Source of the DNA: an uncultured bacterium
GTDB taxonomy: Bacteria; Desulfobacterota; Desulfovibrionia; Desulfovibrionales; Desulfovibrionaceae
Direction of reading: 5' to 3'
Length of the DNA: 15,240 nt
NCBI GenBank assembly: GCA_905214305.1
Contig: CAJMLK010000067.1
Coordinates: 1-15,240, forward strand
Shown: one piece after another, positions 6,852 to 14,623 of the stretch
Layout of the letters: each line of letters begins with the position of its first letter
How positions within the stretch are numbered: position 1 is the first letter of the stretch
Notes under the pieces: generated by a model
Told to the model about the DNA's origin: nothing
Databases searched by the model: none
The model's input: the letters and a program-made list of their open reading frames with translations, nothing else
Made by a program: the position numbers and the translations under genes

Positions 6852-9800
6852 TCAGGCGGCAGCGCGGTATTTGCCCGCTTTCAGTTCATGCAGGTATTCC
6901 CTGTTTTTTTGCAGATAAAAGGTCAGCACCCGTGAAAAATCCTTGCCGAGCAGGCCCTGCAAAAGTTCGGTTGTAGTTTCACGTTCCAGACGCAGCAGGG
7001 AATGCAAGGCAAGGATGCCCTGTTTCTCCTCCGCCGGAATAGCCGTGATTTTTTGCCAGAAAATCTGTCGGGCGCGGGGCTTGAAATACCACATGTACAT
7101 CATGTCCAGCATGTGCTCCAGAGCCTGCCGTGCTGCCACCGGATCGCTCTTGTAGAGCTTTTTCCAGTAATCCTGAGGATGTTGCAGCATTTTTGCCAGA
7201 TTGCGATGAGGAAACAGCAGTTCCTGGGTGGCGAGGCTTTTAAAAATCTGCGCAAACTTGCTGTCATAGTCGCTTTGCCGCATGCGCAGGTAATGGTTGC
7301 GGTCGGCAAAGCCCTCGATAATAGCCGCCACAATGTCTGAAGAGCACTTGGAAACGATGGCAGCGCAGTTTTGCAGCAGCATCATGGGGTCCGGCAGCTG
7401 CATGAAGATGAAAAACTGCAGCAGCCCGTGGCCGAGCAGCATGGATAACGGTATGGACAGGGCGCTGCGAAACAGGTTGCCCACCACGGCTTCCTTGGGC
7501 AGGCCCCGGAAGATGTTGTGGCCGGAAATGTAGATGCTGTTTACCAGCGCAATGACCGTATAGACCATGACGGCATTGTCCTGCACGGTTATGCCCAGCA
7601 GGTCTTCAAGCAGCCACAGGCGCACGGCCACTTCCAGCAGGGGAACGGATATGCCCGTGTACATGAGGGAGTCTGCCATGCGGCTCCAGCTCACATAGCG
7701 GTTCCAGGGCAGGAGCATGGACCGGCTGAAGGCCCCGCCACCGACCATGGACTGGGCCACGTTGCGCACCGCCGTGATGGCAAACCAGAGCAGCGCGCCG
7801 AACCATGTGAGCACCCACCAGCTGCCCACATACCAGAACGCCCATTGCGCGGGCAGAAATCCCGCCAGAATCTTGAGCAGGTTGATCACGTCGCTGTTGA
7901 CATAGGTGGGGTTCCAGGGGCTGACCTCAAAGGCGGGGCTGGAACCTTCCCTCGGGTTTTCCCTGTTCATGCCCTTGGCGTCGACACCGCCCAGGGTCAC
8001 AAGATTGCCATCCTGTCCCACTGTGGTGGTCTTTTTTTCCAGCCCCCAGCCCCGCACGCGGTGGCAGCCAAGCTGGCGGAGGCCCGGCAGGCGGCGCAGG
8101 CGCTTCACCCACCAGGGCTGGGCATATGGCGGTTCGTGGTGCTGCACAAAACTGTAGATATCCGTGTGTACGGGCAGAAGCAGGCGCTGCTCCTTGTCTT
8201 CCCGCGCAAGGGCGTCGCGCGCCTGCTGCGGCAGGGTTTCAACAAAGACAAGCCCCATGCCGTGGGTATGGTGCGAACGGCTTGTGGAGTCCGTGCCGAT
8301 GCGTGAACCCAGCGGGGCGGACGCATAGAATTCCTGAAGCCGGGGCAACTGGTCGAGCACGGCCTGTAACAGCGGGCGGCGCGAGGACTCTTCCGGCTCT
8401 TCCCGCACTATCTGACGAACCACCTGTTTGAGGCGCAGAATGCTGCCCTCATTGATGGCCCGTTGCAGGCAGTTGATGGCTTCCACATGGGTGAGCTGGC
8501 CACTGGTCCATTCCCGCAGGTTGAAAAGTTCGAGATGGGTGATGTGCCCCTTGCCGCGCCACAGCAGTTCCAGAATATCCTGAGGGGTCAGGCCCGCCAG
8601 ATTAAGCACCATCTGGCACGGGTGCAGGGGGGTGAGCGCCTCAAGCAGGGCCTCCGGTTCGCGCAGCAGCACTTCGGGCAGGTTTTTATGCGGCGTGTAG
8701 GGAAAGACCATGTCAGGATTGGCCGCCGGGCTCAGCCATTCGGCGCGGATGGTGTCGGGCACGAAGTCGTCAAGGCTTTCCACCAGCGCCCCGGTTGCGG
8801 CGCGTGCATCACCCTGCTGCTGTTCCATCTGTTGGCGCAGGCGGCTGGCGGCCTCGCGCACCAGCGGCGACCACTGGGAAAAAATATACTCCGCCAGATG
8901 CAGGGACGAAGGCTGCCGGTGTCCCACATAGGCCAGAAAATCACCTTCTTTCAGCGGGTCGGGTGCGGGGATGCCCAGTTGCCCGGCCAGACGGGGAGCA
9001 TGCATGGTGTTCCAGGCCCGCAGCAGGCGCAGGGCATGTTCCTGCATCCAGGTGTTCACCGCGGCGTATTCCGACAGCACCCCGGCGATGTCGGGCCTGC
9101 GCAGCAGGTCGGCAAAGGCTCTCGGGCTGTTGATATCAAGGGGAACCCAGGTGAATTCCACCATCTTGTCACCAAAGGACGCGCGAAACTCGATGCCGAT
9201 GCGCACCGTGATACCCATGATGCGCGCGGCGCGCAGCAGTTCTCCCGCGGCTTCGGGATCAACGGTATTGTAGTAGATGACCGTCAAAAAGCGGATGCCC
9301 TTGACCCATGCGTCCATGACCAGATGTGTGGGGCTTTTGCGGCCCTTGGTGTTGGCATCGTGGACGTGGTGGTCGAAGGCCTGCTGGTTCCAGGCCTCGG
9401 GCATTTCCAGCAGATGATAGCGGCAGAGCAGCTTGCGTATGATGCGCGGTGCGCCGCGCACGGCCTGATGAAATTCGTGAGCCAGAGGGAGCTGCAAATG
9501 GGTATGCGGGCTGGAGCGCACAAGATCCTTCATGAGCTGGATGAGCACGCGCGCGGTATTTTTCTGCAAGGGGGAATGCACGGAATAGAGCACTTCGTCG
9601 TGCAGACGGCGCAGGGCGTGCAACCTTTCCTGTGTTCCGCCGTCTTCAAGGCTTTCAAGCAGGATGATGACGGCGCGGGCCATGCGCAGGCCCGGTTCGG
9701 AGGTCAGTTCGATGACGCCGTTGGGGTGCAGGGCCGGGTCTGGCTGGGGCAGGGACTGGTTGTGTGCCCGTGCGGCGGAAAAGTCGTTGACGAGGCGGAC

Positions 9801-9917
9801 AAGCTGATGGTCCTGCGGGTCAAAAAGCCACGGCGCGCAGTGTGCGGGGGCAGAATCCATGCCCGGCTGCGTCGCATGTGATGCATGTTTATTTTCAGTT
9901 CTGGAAGTATTCATCAT
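6852..9917 (-). CDS. Large membrane protein with a divergent PHP-like domain
   Basis: A 1021-residue protein with no assigned function. Residues about 180-250 follow the layout of a PHP metal-dependent phosphoesterase: DHHVH (182-186) for DxHxH, a TKG for SDG (190-192), VIYYNT (213-218) where TDHNT is usual, and GIEF (241-244) for the GIE motif. A later GTDSTSRSHH (541-550) could be the C-terminal GSDxH block. The TDH metal ligands are replaced, so activity may be lost or altered. Residues about 682-838 contain four or five hydrophobic spans rich in Trp. About 180 charged residues follow, so both soluble parts probably lie on the cytoplasmic side. There is no signal peptide. The ATG at 9917 (or the next codon, ATG at 9914) has only a weak ribosome site. 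It is divergent from the secreted CYTH-like gene. The PHP assignment is by eye and uncertain; the gene itself is secure. Confidence 0.8.
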   Translation of the reverse strand: MMNTSRTENKHASHATQPGMDSAPAHCAPWLFDPQDHQLVRLVNDFSAARAHNQSLPQPDPALHPNGVIELTSEPGLRMARAVIILLESLEDGGTQERLHALRRLHDEVLYSVHSPLQKNTARVLIQLMKDLVRSSPHTHLQLPLAHEFHQAVRGAPRIIRKLLCRYHLLEMPEAWNQQAFDHHVHDANTKGRKSPTHLVMDAWVKGIRFLTVIYYNTVDPEAAGELLRAARIMGITVRIGIEFRASFGDKMVEFTWVPLDINSPRAFADLLRRPDIAGVLSEYAAVNTWMQEHALRLLRAWNTMHAPRLAGQLGIPAPDPLKEGDFLAYVGHRQPSSLHLAEYIFSQWSPLVREAASRLRQQMEQQQGDARAATGALVESLDDFVPDTIRAEWLSPAANPDMVFPYTPHKNLPEVLLREPEALLEALTPLHPCQMVLNLAGLTPQDILELLWRGKGHITHLELFNLREWTSGQLTHVEAINCLQRAINEGSILRLKQVVRQIVREEPEESSRRPLLQAVLDQLPRLQEFYASAPLGSRIGTDSTSRSHHTHGMGLVFVETLPQQARDALAREDKEQRLLLPVHTDIYSFVQHHEPPYAQPWWVKRLRRLPGLRQLGCHRVRGWGLEKKTTTVGQDGNLVTLGGVDAKGMNRENPREGSSPAFEVSPWNPTYVNSDVINLLKILAGFLPAQWAFWYVGSWWVLTWFGALLWFAITAVRNVAQSMVGGGAFSRSMLLPWNRYVSWSRMADSLMYTGISVPLLEVAVRLWLLEDLLGITVQDNAVMVYTVIALVNSIYISGHNIFRGLPKEAVVGNLFRSALSIPLSMLLGHGLLQFFIFMQLPDPMMLLQNCAAIVSKCSSDIVAAIIEGFADRNHYLRMRQSDYDSKFAQIFKSLATQELLFPHRNLAKMLQHPQDYWKKLYKSDPVAARQALEHMLDMMYMWYFKPRARQIFWQKITAIPAEEKQGILALHSLLRLERETTTELLQGLLGKDFSRVLTFYLQKNREYLHELKAGKYRAAA

Positions 9918-10097
9918 GTTTCAATTCTTTACACCGGCAATCAAGAGATGCTGCGCGCGTTCGCCATGTTTGAACGCGACGGCATTGGCCTTCGCCAGCG
10001 AGATACAAAACCCCCCTTATCCTGCGCGTAAGAGGGGCTGCAATGCCGTGCCGCGGGAAGTGCGGCAGGCCGGGGAGGAAACCGGAGCCATTTTGCC

Positions 10098-10135
10098 TTG
10101 AAATTGTTCTGGCTGCTGCGCGGGCAGACGCCCGC
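10098..10135 (+). repeat. 38-base repeat, copy 2
   Basis: Matches the minus strand of 86-123 with three substitutions (at repeat positions 10, 17 and 26). The GC-rich half contains GCGGGCAGACGCCCGC, which folds as GCGGGC/GCCCGC around a 4-base loop. The match to the partner copy stops after position 38. Confidence 0.6.
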
Positions 10136-10354
10136 CCGGCTGGCTCGCCAAACCCGCACCGTTAAGCGCGTAGCGGGCATAGTACCTTGAAAAGGCATGC
10201 TCTCAAAGGCAGGGCGCGCTGCTGGTGCTGTTCCAGCTGGTCGTTCACCTTGCCTCAACGCCGCAAAGCAGGAGCCGGCGACTGGCGGCAAACCGGATGA
10301 GGCAAGGGCGCCGGCCACAAGAATGCCAAACAGACGGCCTGTCGTCGAGAGGAA

Positions 10355-10375
10355 ATGGTATGGCAGACATACCAT
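10355..10375. promoter_or_regulatory. Operator-like palindrome
   Basis: ATGGTATG (10355-10362) and CATACCAT (10368-10375) form a perfect 8-bp dyad around a 5-base spacer. The GGTAT/ATACC core recalls GntR-superfamily operators, but no matching regulator is encoded next to it. It lies 292 bases before the CYTH-like gene and 438 bases before the divergent 1021-residue protein gene. Confidence 0.4.
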
Positions 10376-10636
10376 GAACCGGCGGCCAAGGCGATGGCTG
10401 CATCTGGCGTGATTCTGACTTGCGCCAACAATGGAAAGTTGCCTGGCATGACGGGCAGAAGGCGCTTGCAGTTGTGGGCGCGCTGTTGCACCGTTGTGCA
10501 TGCCGCTGCCGGGCTGGCTTTCTCCCGGCCTTGCGCTATGCAAAACGAATGGCCAGAGGTCAGGCCATTGTGTGCCGACCCTGCGCCGCATCCGCTGCTC
10601 TCGTGCCTGCGCAAGCAGTGCTACTGTTGTTGTGCG

Positions 10637-10653
10637 AAATAATTTCATTATTT
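10637..10653. promoter_or_regulatory. AT-rich dyad upstream of the CYTH-like gene
   Basis: AAATAAT-TTC-ATTATTT is a perfect 7-bp inverted repeat ending two bases before the AAGGAG ribosome site (10656-10661). It could be a repressor site overlapping the -10 region or a small leader hairpin. It resembles AT-rich Fur-type dyads only loosely. Confidence 0.35.
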
Positions 10654-10666
10654 GCAAGGAGTTCCT

Positions 10667-11602
10667 ATGTGCAGATTGACCGCTCTGCTGGTAGTGGGGC
10701 TTTTGCTTTCCGCATCTGTGGCTTCGGCGGCCGGGTCGGGCCAGTATGAAAAAAATGTGGCGGCCTGGAAGCCCCACGGGGCCGTGAACGGCCTTGAGTA
10801 CAAAATGGCCCTGAACCCGGCGCTGTTCAAAACGGACAAGGCCAAGGCATCGTTCAAAAAACTCTGGGAGGCCCTGTCGGCCGCATCCGCAAAAAACGGT
10901 TTCGTGCTGATGCGGTCAGAGAAGGACAGGCTGCGCCTGCGCACAAGAAGCTATTATGACACGGAAAATCTCGCCCTGCGCGATGCGGGCTTTGTGGTGC
11001 GGATCACCACCAATTACAAGAAAGACGGCAGTATCAGGGACGGCAGACGGCTGACCGTAAAAACATCCGGCAAGGATCCCGCCTTTATTCTGGGGACACC
11101 GCTCAACCCGGTGGGCATCAGGGGCGAGATTGCCGCTGAAGACCACCCGTATCTTGACGCTCAGGGCAATATGGGCAGCCGTCTGGAAAAAAGCGTGAAC
11201 ATGCGCGGCGATGAACATGTCTTCGGCGATCTTGGCAGCCCGCAGTTGCAGCAGTTTTCGCGTTTTGTGCCCGCGCTGACCAGGAGCGGCCTTACCCCTG
11301 AAACGCCCCTCAGGCCCGTAACGGTCTGCACCTATTCCGCCAGGATGGGCTTTGTGGATCTGGCCGGGGTTGAGGCGGAGATAACCTTTGAGGCGTGGAC
11401 GCAGCGCTGGGACGGAGAACCTGTCGCGCTGGAAGTTTCTGTGGGTATTGAAGATCAGGATTATTATGCCATTCCCGGGGTTGTGGCCGCCGGGGACGAG
11501 TTTTACCGCAAGGTGCTCATGCAGGGGCTTGCCCACATGAAGCTGCCTGACGGCGACCAGTTCGGCGGTTCCAAGCTCAGGATGCTGCGGGGCATGCAGT
11601 AG
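10667..11602 (+). CDS. Secreted CYTH-like (triphosphate tunnel) domain protein
   Basis: A 311-residue protein with an N-terminal signal peptide (basic R3, hydrophobic 5-18, ASA cleavage motif at 19-21), so probably periplasmic. The mature part follows the CYTH superfamily: NGLEYKM (41-47) for the ExEK strand, SYYDTENLALRDAGFVVRI (95-113) for the YFDTxxxxLxxxGxxLRxR block, LTVKTSG (129-135), RGEIAAE (152-158), EAEITFEAW (236-244) and a late EVSVGIED (256-263). CYTH proteins bind triphosphates or polyphosphate, with acidic and basic residues lining a tunnel; characterised ones are mostly cytoplasmic. The substrate here is unknown. The ATG at 10667 has AAGGAG five bases upstream; a TTG at 10652 is in frame but would put the ribosome site inside the gene. 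It is followed by a strong terminator. Confidence 0.85.
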   Translation: MCRLTALLVVGLLLSASVASAAGSGQYEKNVAAWKPHGAVNGLEYKMALNPALFKTDKAKASFKKLWEALSAASAKNGFVLMRSEKDRLRLRTRSYYDTENLALRDAGFVVRITTNYKKDGSIRDGRRLTVKTSGKDPAFILGTPLNPVGIRGEIAAEDHPYLDAQGNMGSRLEKSVNMRGDEHVFGDLGSPQLQQFSRFVPALTRSGLTPETPLRPVTVCTYSARMGFVDLAGVEAEITFEAWTQRWDGEPVALEVSVGIEDQDYYAIPGVVAAGDEFYRKVLMQGLAHMKLPDGDQFGGSKLRMLRGMQ

Positions 11603-11630
11603 CGTTTGCGGTAAAGGCAGGCATCAGGGC

Positions 11631-11668
11631 CAATGTAAAAAGCGGGGTAATCCCCGCTTTTTACATTG
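11631..11668. terminator. Perfect 17-bp bidirectional terminator
   Basis: CAATGTAAAAAGCGGGG (11631-11647) pairs perfectly with CCCCGCTTTTTACATTG (11652-11668) across the loop TAAT. The five-base A- and T-tracts make it active in both directions. It ends the CYTH-like gene on the plus strand and the SQR/DUF1641 operon on the minus strand. Confidence 0.92.
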
Positions 11669-11814
11669 TGGCGCATGGCCTGGCGCTATTGTCTTTTGGC
11701 GGCACTCGGGACCATTGCCTGTTCGGCTTTGGCGTTCGGGATCAGCGGGAGGGCACTGGGCCGCGTTTTCGGCTGCGCGCTGCCCGCTGGCTTCTGAATG
11801 CCGATCAGCCGGTG

Positions 11815-12483
11815 CTAGCCGGGTTTGCCCTGTGTGGCAGAGAGCCTGCCGCCTGCCTTCAGCAGTTCCACCAGCAGCCCCATGATCTGCCTGCCTTCGT
11901 CGCTTCGCAGCGCTCCGGCCACGCCGAATATGCCAGTGGGCCTGACATTGGACGTGTCAATCGTGCTCATGAGATCCATGAGCGAGTTTATCTTGCCCTG
12001 CAGCCCCGGATCAGCAAGGCGTTGCAGCAGACCTACGGCAAAGGTGAGGCCTTCCCCGGTCTTTGCAATGTCTTCGGGGCTCAGGGCGTCCAGCATGGTT
12101 CCGCCTGCGTTCTTGAGGGCGGAAGCTTTGGCGAACACGCCGTCCTGTTCCCATTTGCCCATCTTTTCAACAATATGGGGAAATGTCGGGCCAAGGGCCG
12201 GATGGAGAACGTGCCACAGGTCGGTGGCGTTTTCCAGCTGGTCAAGCAGCCACGTGATCCTGGGGACGGTCAGCAGTCCTTTTCTGACCAGATCCAGAAT
12301 GTCGTCAAGGGTGACTCTGCCGTTAAGGGATTCCATCTCTTCAACGGCAAGGCGGAACGCATGGTTGCCGATGGGCGTCAACTGCTCGATCAGCATCCTG
12401 CTGTTTTCTTTGGCCGCTTGAAGGTCGGTAAGCTTTTCTTCAATGGCATCAAGCCGTTCGAGAATTTTTTCTTCAGGTGTCAT
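11815..12483 (-). CDS. DUF1641 protein, partner of SQR-like flavoprotein
   Basis: A 222-residue soluble protein of the DUF1641 family. The N-terminal 30 residues form a charged, probably coiled-coil helix (TPEEKILERLDAIEEKLTDL). A helical body follows, with the family's GRVTLDDILDLVRKGLLTVPR segment near 54-74 and a C-terminal GIFGVAGALRSDEGRQIMGL block near 188-207. DUF1641 genes commonly sit beside sulfide:quinone-oxidoreductase-like or other FAD oxidoreductase genes, as here, with 13 bases between them. The biochemical role is unknown; a subunit or membrane-anchoring role is a guess. A GGGGGA ribosome site precedes the ATG at 12483. The frame beyond the TAG stop stays open for another 42 codons to 11686. 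Confidence 0.88.
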   Translation of the reverse strand: MTPEEKILERLDAIEEKLTDLQAAKENSRMLIEQLTPIGNHAFRLAVEEMESLNGRVTLDDILDLVRKGLLTVPRITWLLDQLENATDLWHVLHPALGPTFPHIVEKMGKWEQDGVFAKASALKNAGGTMLDALSPEDIAKTGEGLTFAVGLLQRLADPGLQGKINSLMDLMSTIDTSNVRPTGIFGVAGALRSDEGRQIMGLLVELLKAGGRLSATQGKPG

Positions 12484-12496
12484 AGCGTCCCCCAGC

Positions 12497-13738
12497 CTAC
12501 TTGTTTCTCAGCAAGGAGGTGTCTTTGCCTGCAAGATACATGTTTGGCTCAAACGGCAGCTCATGCCCCTTGAGCATGAGGTTGTAATACACCCATTTGA
12601 ACATGAGCTTGCCCCAATAGTTTATATGGCTCTCGCCCAGCAGTTCAAACGGGCCGACACCGGGGAGCGGAAACATGCCGGGCAGCGGTTCGATGGCGTA
12701 GCTGAAGTCGATGAGCGACGCCTTTTCAAAGCCCGTAACAATAAAGCAGTTGGTGTGGCCGTCAAACTTGTAATAATTGTCAGTGCCTTCAATGTCGGAC
12801 ATCATGTTCTGGGCGATGACGTCCACTTCAAAGTGGGCCACTGAGCCTGCCTTGGAAGCCGGAACGTTGGTGGCATCGCCGATGATGTACATGTTCTCGA
12901 ACTTCTTTGACCGCAACAGTTCCTTGTCCGTATCAACATAGCCGGTCACGTCGGACACTTCGGATTCAATAAGGAACTGCTGCCCCAGGTTGGGGGGAAT
13001 GGTCACCAGAAGGTCGTAGTTGATCTCGTCGCCGGTTACCGAGGTGATAACAGCGCGGTCGGCTTCAACGCTGTCCACGCTCCAGTTTGTGGTAACCTTG
13101 ATGCCCTTCTTTTCGCAAAGCGCGCCAAGAATGTTGTTTGCCACTGGCTTGGTAAATGCGCCCGTAAGGGGAGTGACAAGCTCAATTTCCACATGGTCGC
13201 GCACGCCCATCTTTTGCAGATACCAGTCGGCCATGTACACAAATTCCAGCGGCGCCACGGGACACTTGATGGGCGTTTCGCAAATGTGAAGAACCAGTCT
13301 TCCTTTCTTGAAATGCTTCATCTTGCCATAAAGGGCTTCCGCACCGTCGTGGGTGTAGAAGTTGTGGATCTTGCCGCCCCAGTCATCCAGCAGGCCGGGC
13401 ACTTCATCGGGGGCGATTCTTGCGCCCGATGCAATGATGATCCAGTCATAGGTGTGCGTGCTGTTTTTGCATTCGACCTTGCGCGCAATGGGGTCAACGG
13501 CGTTGATCGTGTCTATGACAAAATTGACGCCGCGGGCGATAAAGTCTTTTTTGGGGCGAACGCAGCCCTGCGGCGTGTCTACTCCAAAGGGAACCAGCAG
13601 CCAGCCCGGCTGGTAGTGATGCACGGGGTCTCTATCTATAAGAGTGATTTCCCACTCACGTTCGCTTAACAGTTTTCTCATTTTTGTGGCTATCATGGTT
13701 CCACCAGCGCCAGCACCAAGAATAAGCAATTTTTTCAT
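12497..13738 (-). CDS. sqr: Sulfide:quinone oxidoreductase-like FAD protein
   Basis: A 413-residue flavoprotein. The N-terminal GAGAGG (8-13) FAD-binding fold follows the first strand LLIL, and a second nucleotide-binding region includes ASGAR (103-107). The FAD-ribityl block is YIIGDAT (284-290). Cys159 in the motif PIKCPVAPLE and Cys331 in TNCFIVTG correspond in position to the two redox cysteines kept in sulfide:quinone oxidoreductases. A further Cys153 is nearby. The aromatic and basic C-terminal helices (372-392) suggest binding to the membrane surface. The likely reaction is sulfide oxidation to polysulfide or sulfur with electrons to quinone; a different thiol or persulfide substrate is possible in a sulfide-producing host. 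GGAG (13747-13750) lies eight bases before the ATG. It is first in a two-gene operon with DUF1641. Confidence 0.88.
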   Translation of the reverse strand: MKKLLILGAGAGGTMIATKMRKLLSEREWEITLIDRDPVHHYQPGWLLVPFGVDTPQGCVRPKKDFIARGVNFVIDTINAVDPIARKVECKNSTHTYDWIIIASGARIAPDEVPGLLDDWGGKIHNFYTHDGAEALYGKMKHFKKGRLVLHICETPIKCPVAPLEFVYMADWYLQKMGVRDHVEIELVTPLTGAFTKPVANNILGALCEKKGIKVTTNWSVDSVEADRAVITSVTGDEINYDLLVTIPPNLGQQFLIESEVSDVTGYVDTDKELLRSKKFENMYIIGDATNVPASKAGSVAHFEVDVIAQNMMSDIEGTDNYYKFDGHTNCFIVTGFEKASLIDFSYAIEPLPGMFPLPGVGPFELLGESHINYWGKLMFKWVYYNLMLKGHELPFEPNMYLAGKDTSLLRNK

Positions 13739-14233
13739 CTAATTGACTCCAATTGAGAGATAGAGCGTTTTGCCTTTGACAGTCTGCGCCCACTACGTGC
13801 AGCCGATATTTGCACGGCTGATATCCTAGTTGTGGGGTATTATTTCCGTCCTAGCATAAAATTTTTGAATATGCACCATATAAACCAATAAAACAGGGCA
13901 AGTAGGCTTTAATTGATACTCGATTAGTATGTTTATGGAAGCGGAAGTGTCGGGCATTGCAGCAGAGTTGCGCGGGAGGAGAAAAGAATGCCGCAGGTGA
14001 AAACAGCTGCTTGGCGCTCGTATGGGATGAGGCCCCATGCTGGCAAGCGCAACGACAAGAGCAGGGTACGCGCGCTGAATATATGCCGCATCTTTTTGCC
14101 GCAGCGAAACTGGCGCGTCCATAAAGCCGGTGCGCACGACCCTCTAGCCATCCCCACCAAGAGCTACGCCATGCAGCCTTATGCCCTGTGCTGATTCACT
14201 CTCTCGGCGCGAGATTTTTATTTACAAGCAAAC

Positions 14234-14250
14234 ACAATGTTAAACATTGT
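14234..14250. promoter_or_regulatory. 17-bp perfect palindrome, operator-like
   Basis: ACAATGTT-A-AACATTGT is a perfect 8-bp dyad around one central base, in the AT-rich stretch upstream of brnTA. The form suits a dimeric repressor. No adjacent regulator gene identifies the binding protein, and it is almost 400 bases before brnT. Confidence 0.4.
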
Positions 14251-14608
14251 AAAATGCTGAAATAACTATTTAATGTCCTTAAGGATGGCCTCCTTGAAAA
14301 TTGAGCCTGAAATGTTGTCGAATCCACCAGAAAGGCGTAATAAATGCAATAAAGATATATTTCAGCTGGTTATAGTGTAATATTTTTGCAATCTGGTTAT
14401 ATTTTTTGATGTAATAAAATTACTCTTGCTGTAATTTTTTCAGCATCTTAACTGGCTGAATTTATATGTATATTACAAAAAGCTTTAAAATGTTACTCCG
14501 TATCACACCTGAAATACAGGCGATTACAAATATTACGCTGTTGCGGATCCCTGTCCTGCTTTATGCTGCCCCGTGCCTGCTGCACACTCTGCCGCCCATT
14601 GACAAAGA

Positions 14609-14623
14609 GTATAATTTTTATAC
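14609..14623. promoter_or_regulatory. brnTA promoter -10 within a palindrome, likely BrnA operator
   Basis: A consensus TATAAT (14610-14615) lies inside the inverted repeat GTATAA-TTT-TTATAC (14609-14623), ten bases before brnT. Antitoxins of this type repress their own operon, so BrnA is the natural candidate ligand. A TTGACA at 14599-14604 is too close (5 bases) to serve as the -35 for this -10. Confidence 0.55.

Larger units (their letters stand above)
9918..10666. other. Long divergent intergenic region
   Basis: These 749 bases lie between divergent genes and I see no convincing protein gene. The short frames present have unnatural composition, rich in Cys, Arg and His. It contains a small hairpin (TGCCGC/GCGGCA, 10049-10067), the second copy of the 38-base repeat (10098-10135), an 8-bp operator-like palindrome (10355-10375), and an AT-rich dyad just before the CYTH-like gene (10637-10653). 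An untranslated RNA or decayed gene is possible but not shown. Confidence 0.5.

Noticed and set aside
8463..9881. Long open frame on the plus strand (472 codons) opposite the 1021-residue protein gene
   Set aside because: Its translation is rich in Gly, His, Gln and Arg without domain pattern, and it mirrors the codon bias of the real minus-strand gene.
10255..10749. Short overlapping frames on both strands between the divergent genes
   Set aside because: They lack ribosome sites, have odd amino-acid composition, and match no family I recognise.
9941..10777. Minus-strand frame of 278 codons through the divergent intergenic region
   Set aside because: It runs antisense into the signal-peptide region of the CYTH-like gene and its composition (many Arg, Cys, His, Pro) looks non-coding.
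11815..11817. TAG of DUF1641 as a pyrrolysine or readthrough codon
   Set aside because: No sign of dedicated signals; the family ends normally near this point and the open tail is short enough for chance in GC-rich DNA.
11668..12573. Plus-strand frame of 301 codons opposite DUF1641 and the SQR end
   Set aside because: It has no ribosome site or domain pattern, and overlaps two well-supported minus-strand genes.
13826..14194. Short frames upstream of the SQR operon
   Set aside because: Low-quality translations with no motif; they may be remnants but nothing supports a gene.
14599..14615. TTGACA followed by TATAAT as a complete brnTA promoter
   Set aside because: The spacer is only 5 bases, far from the 16-18 needed, so the two cannot act together. 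Only the -10 was kept.
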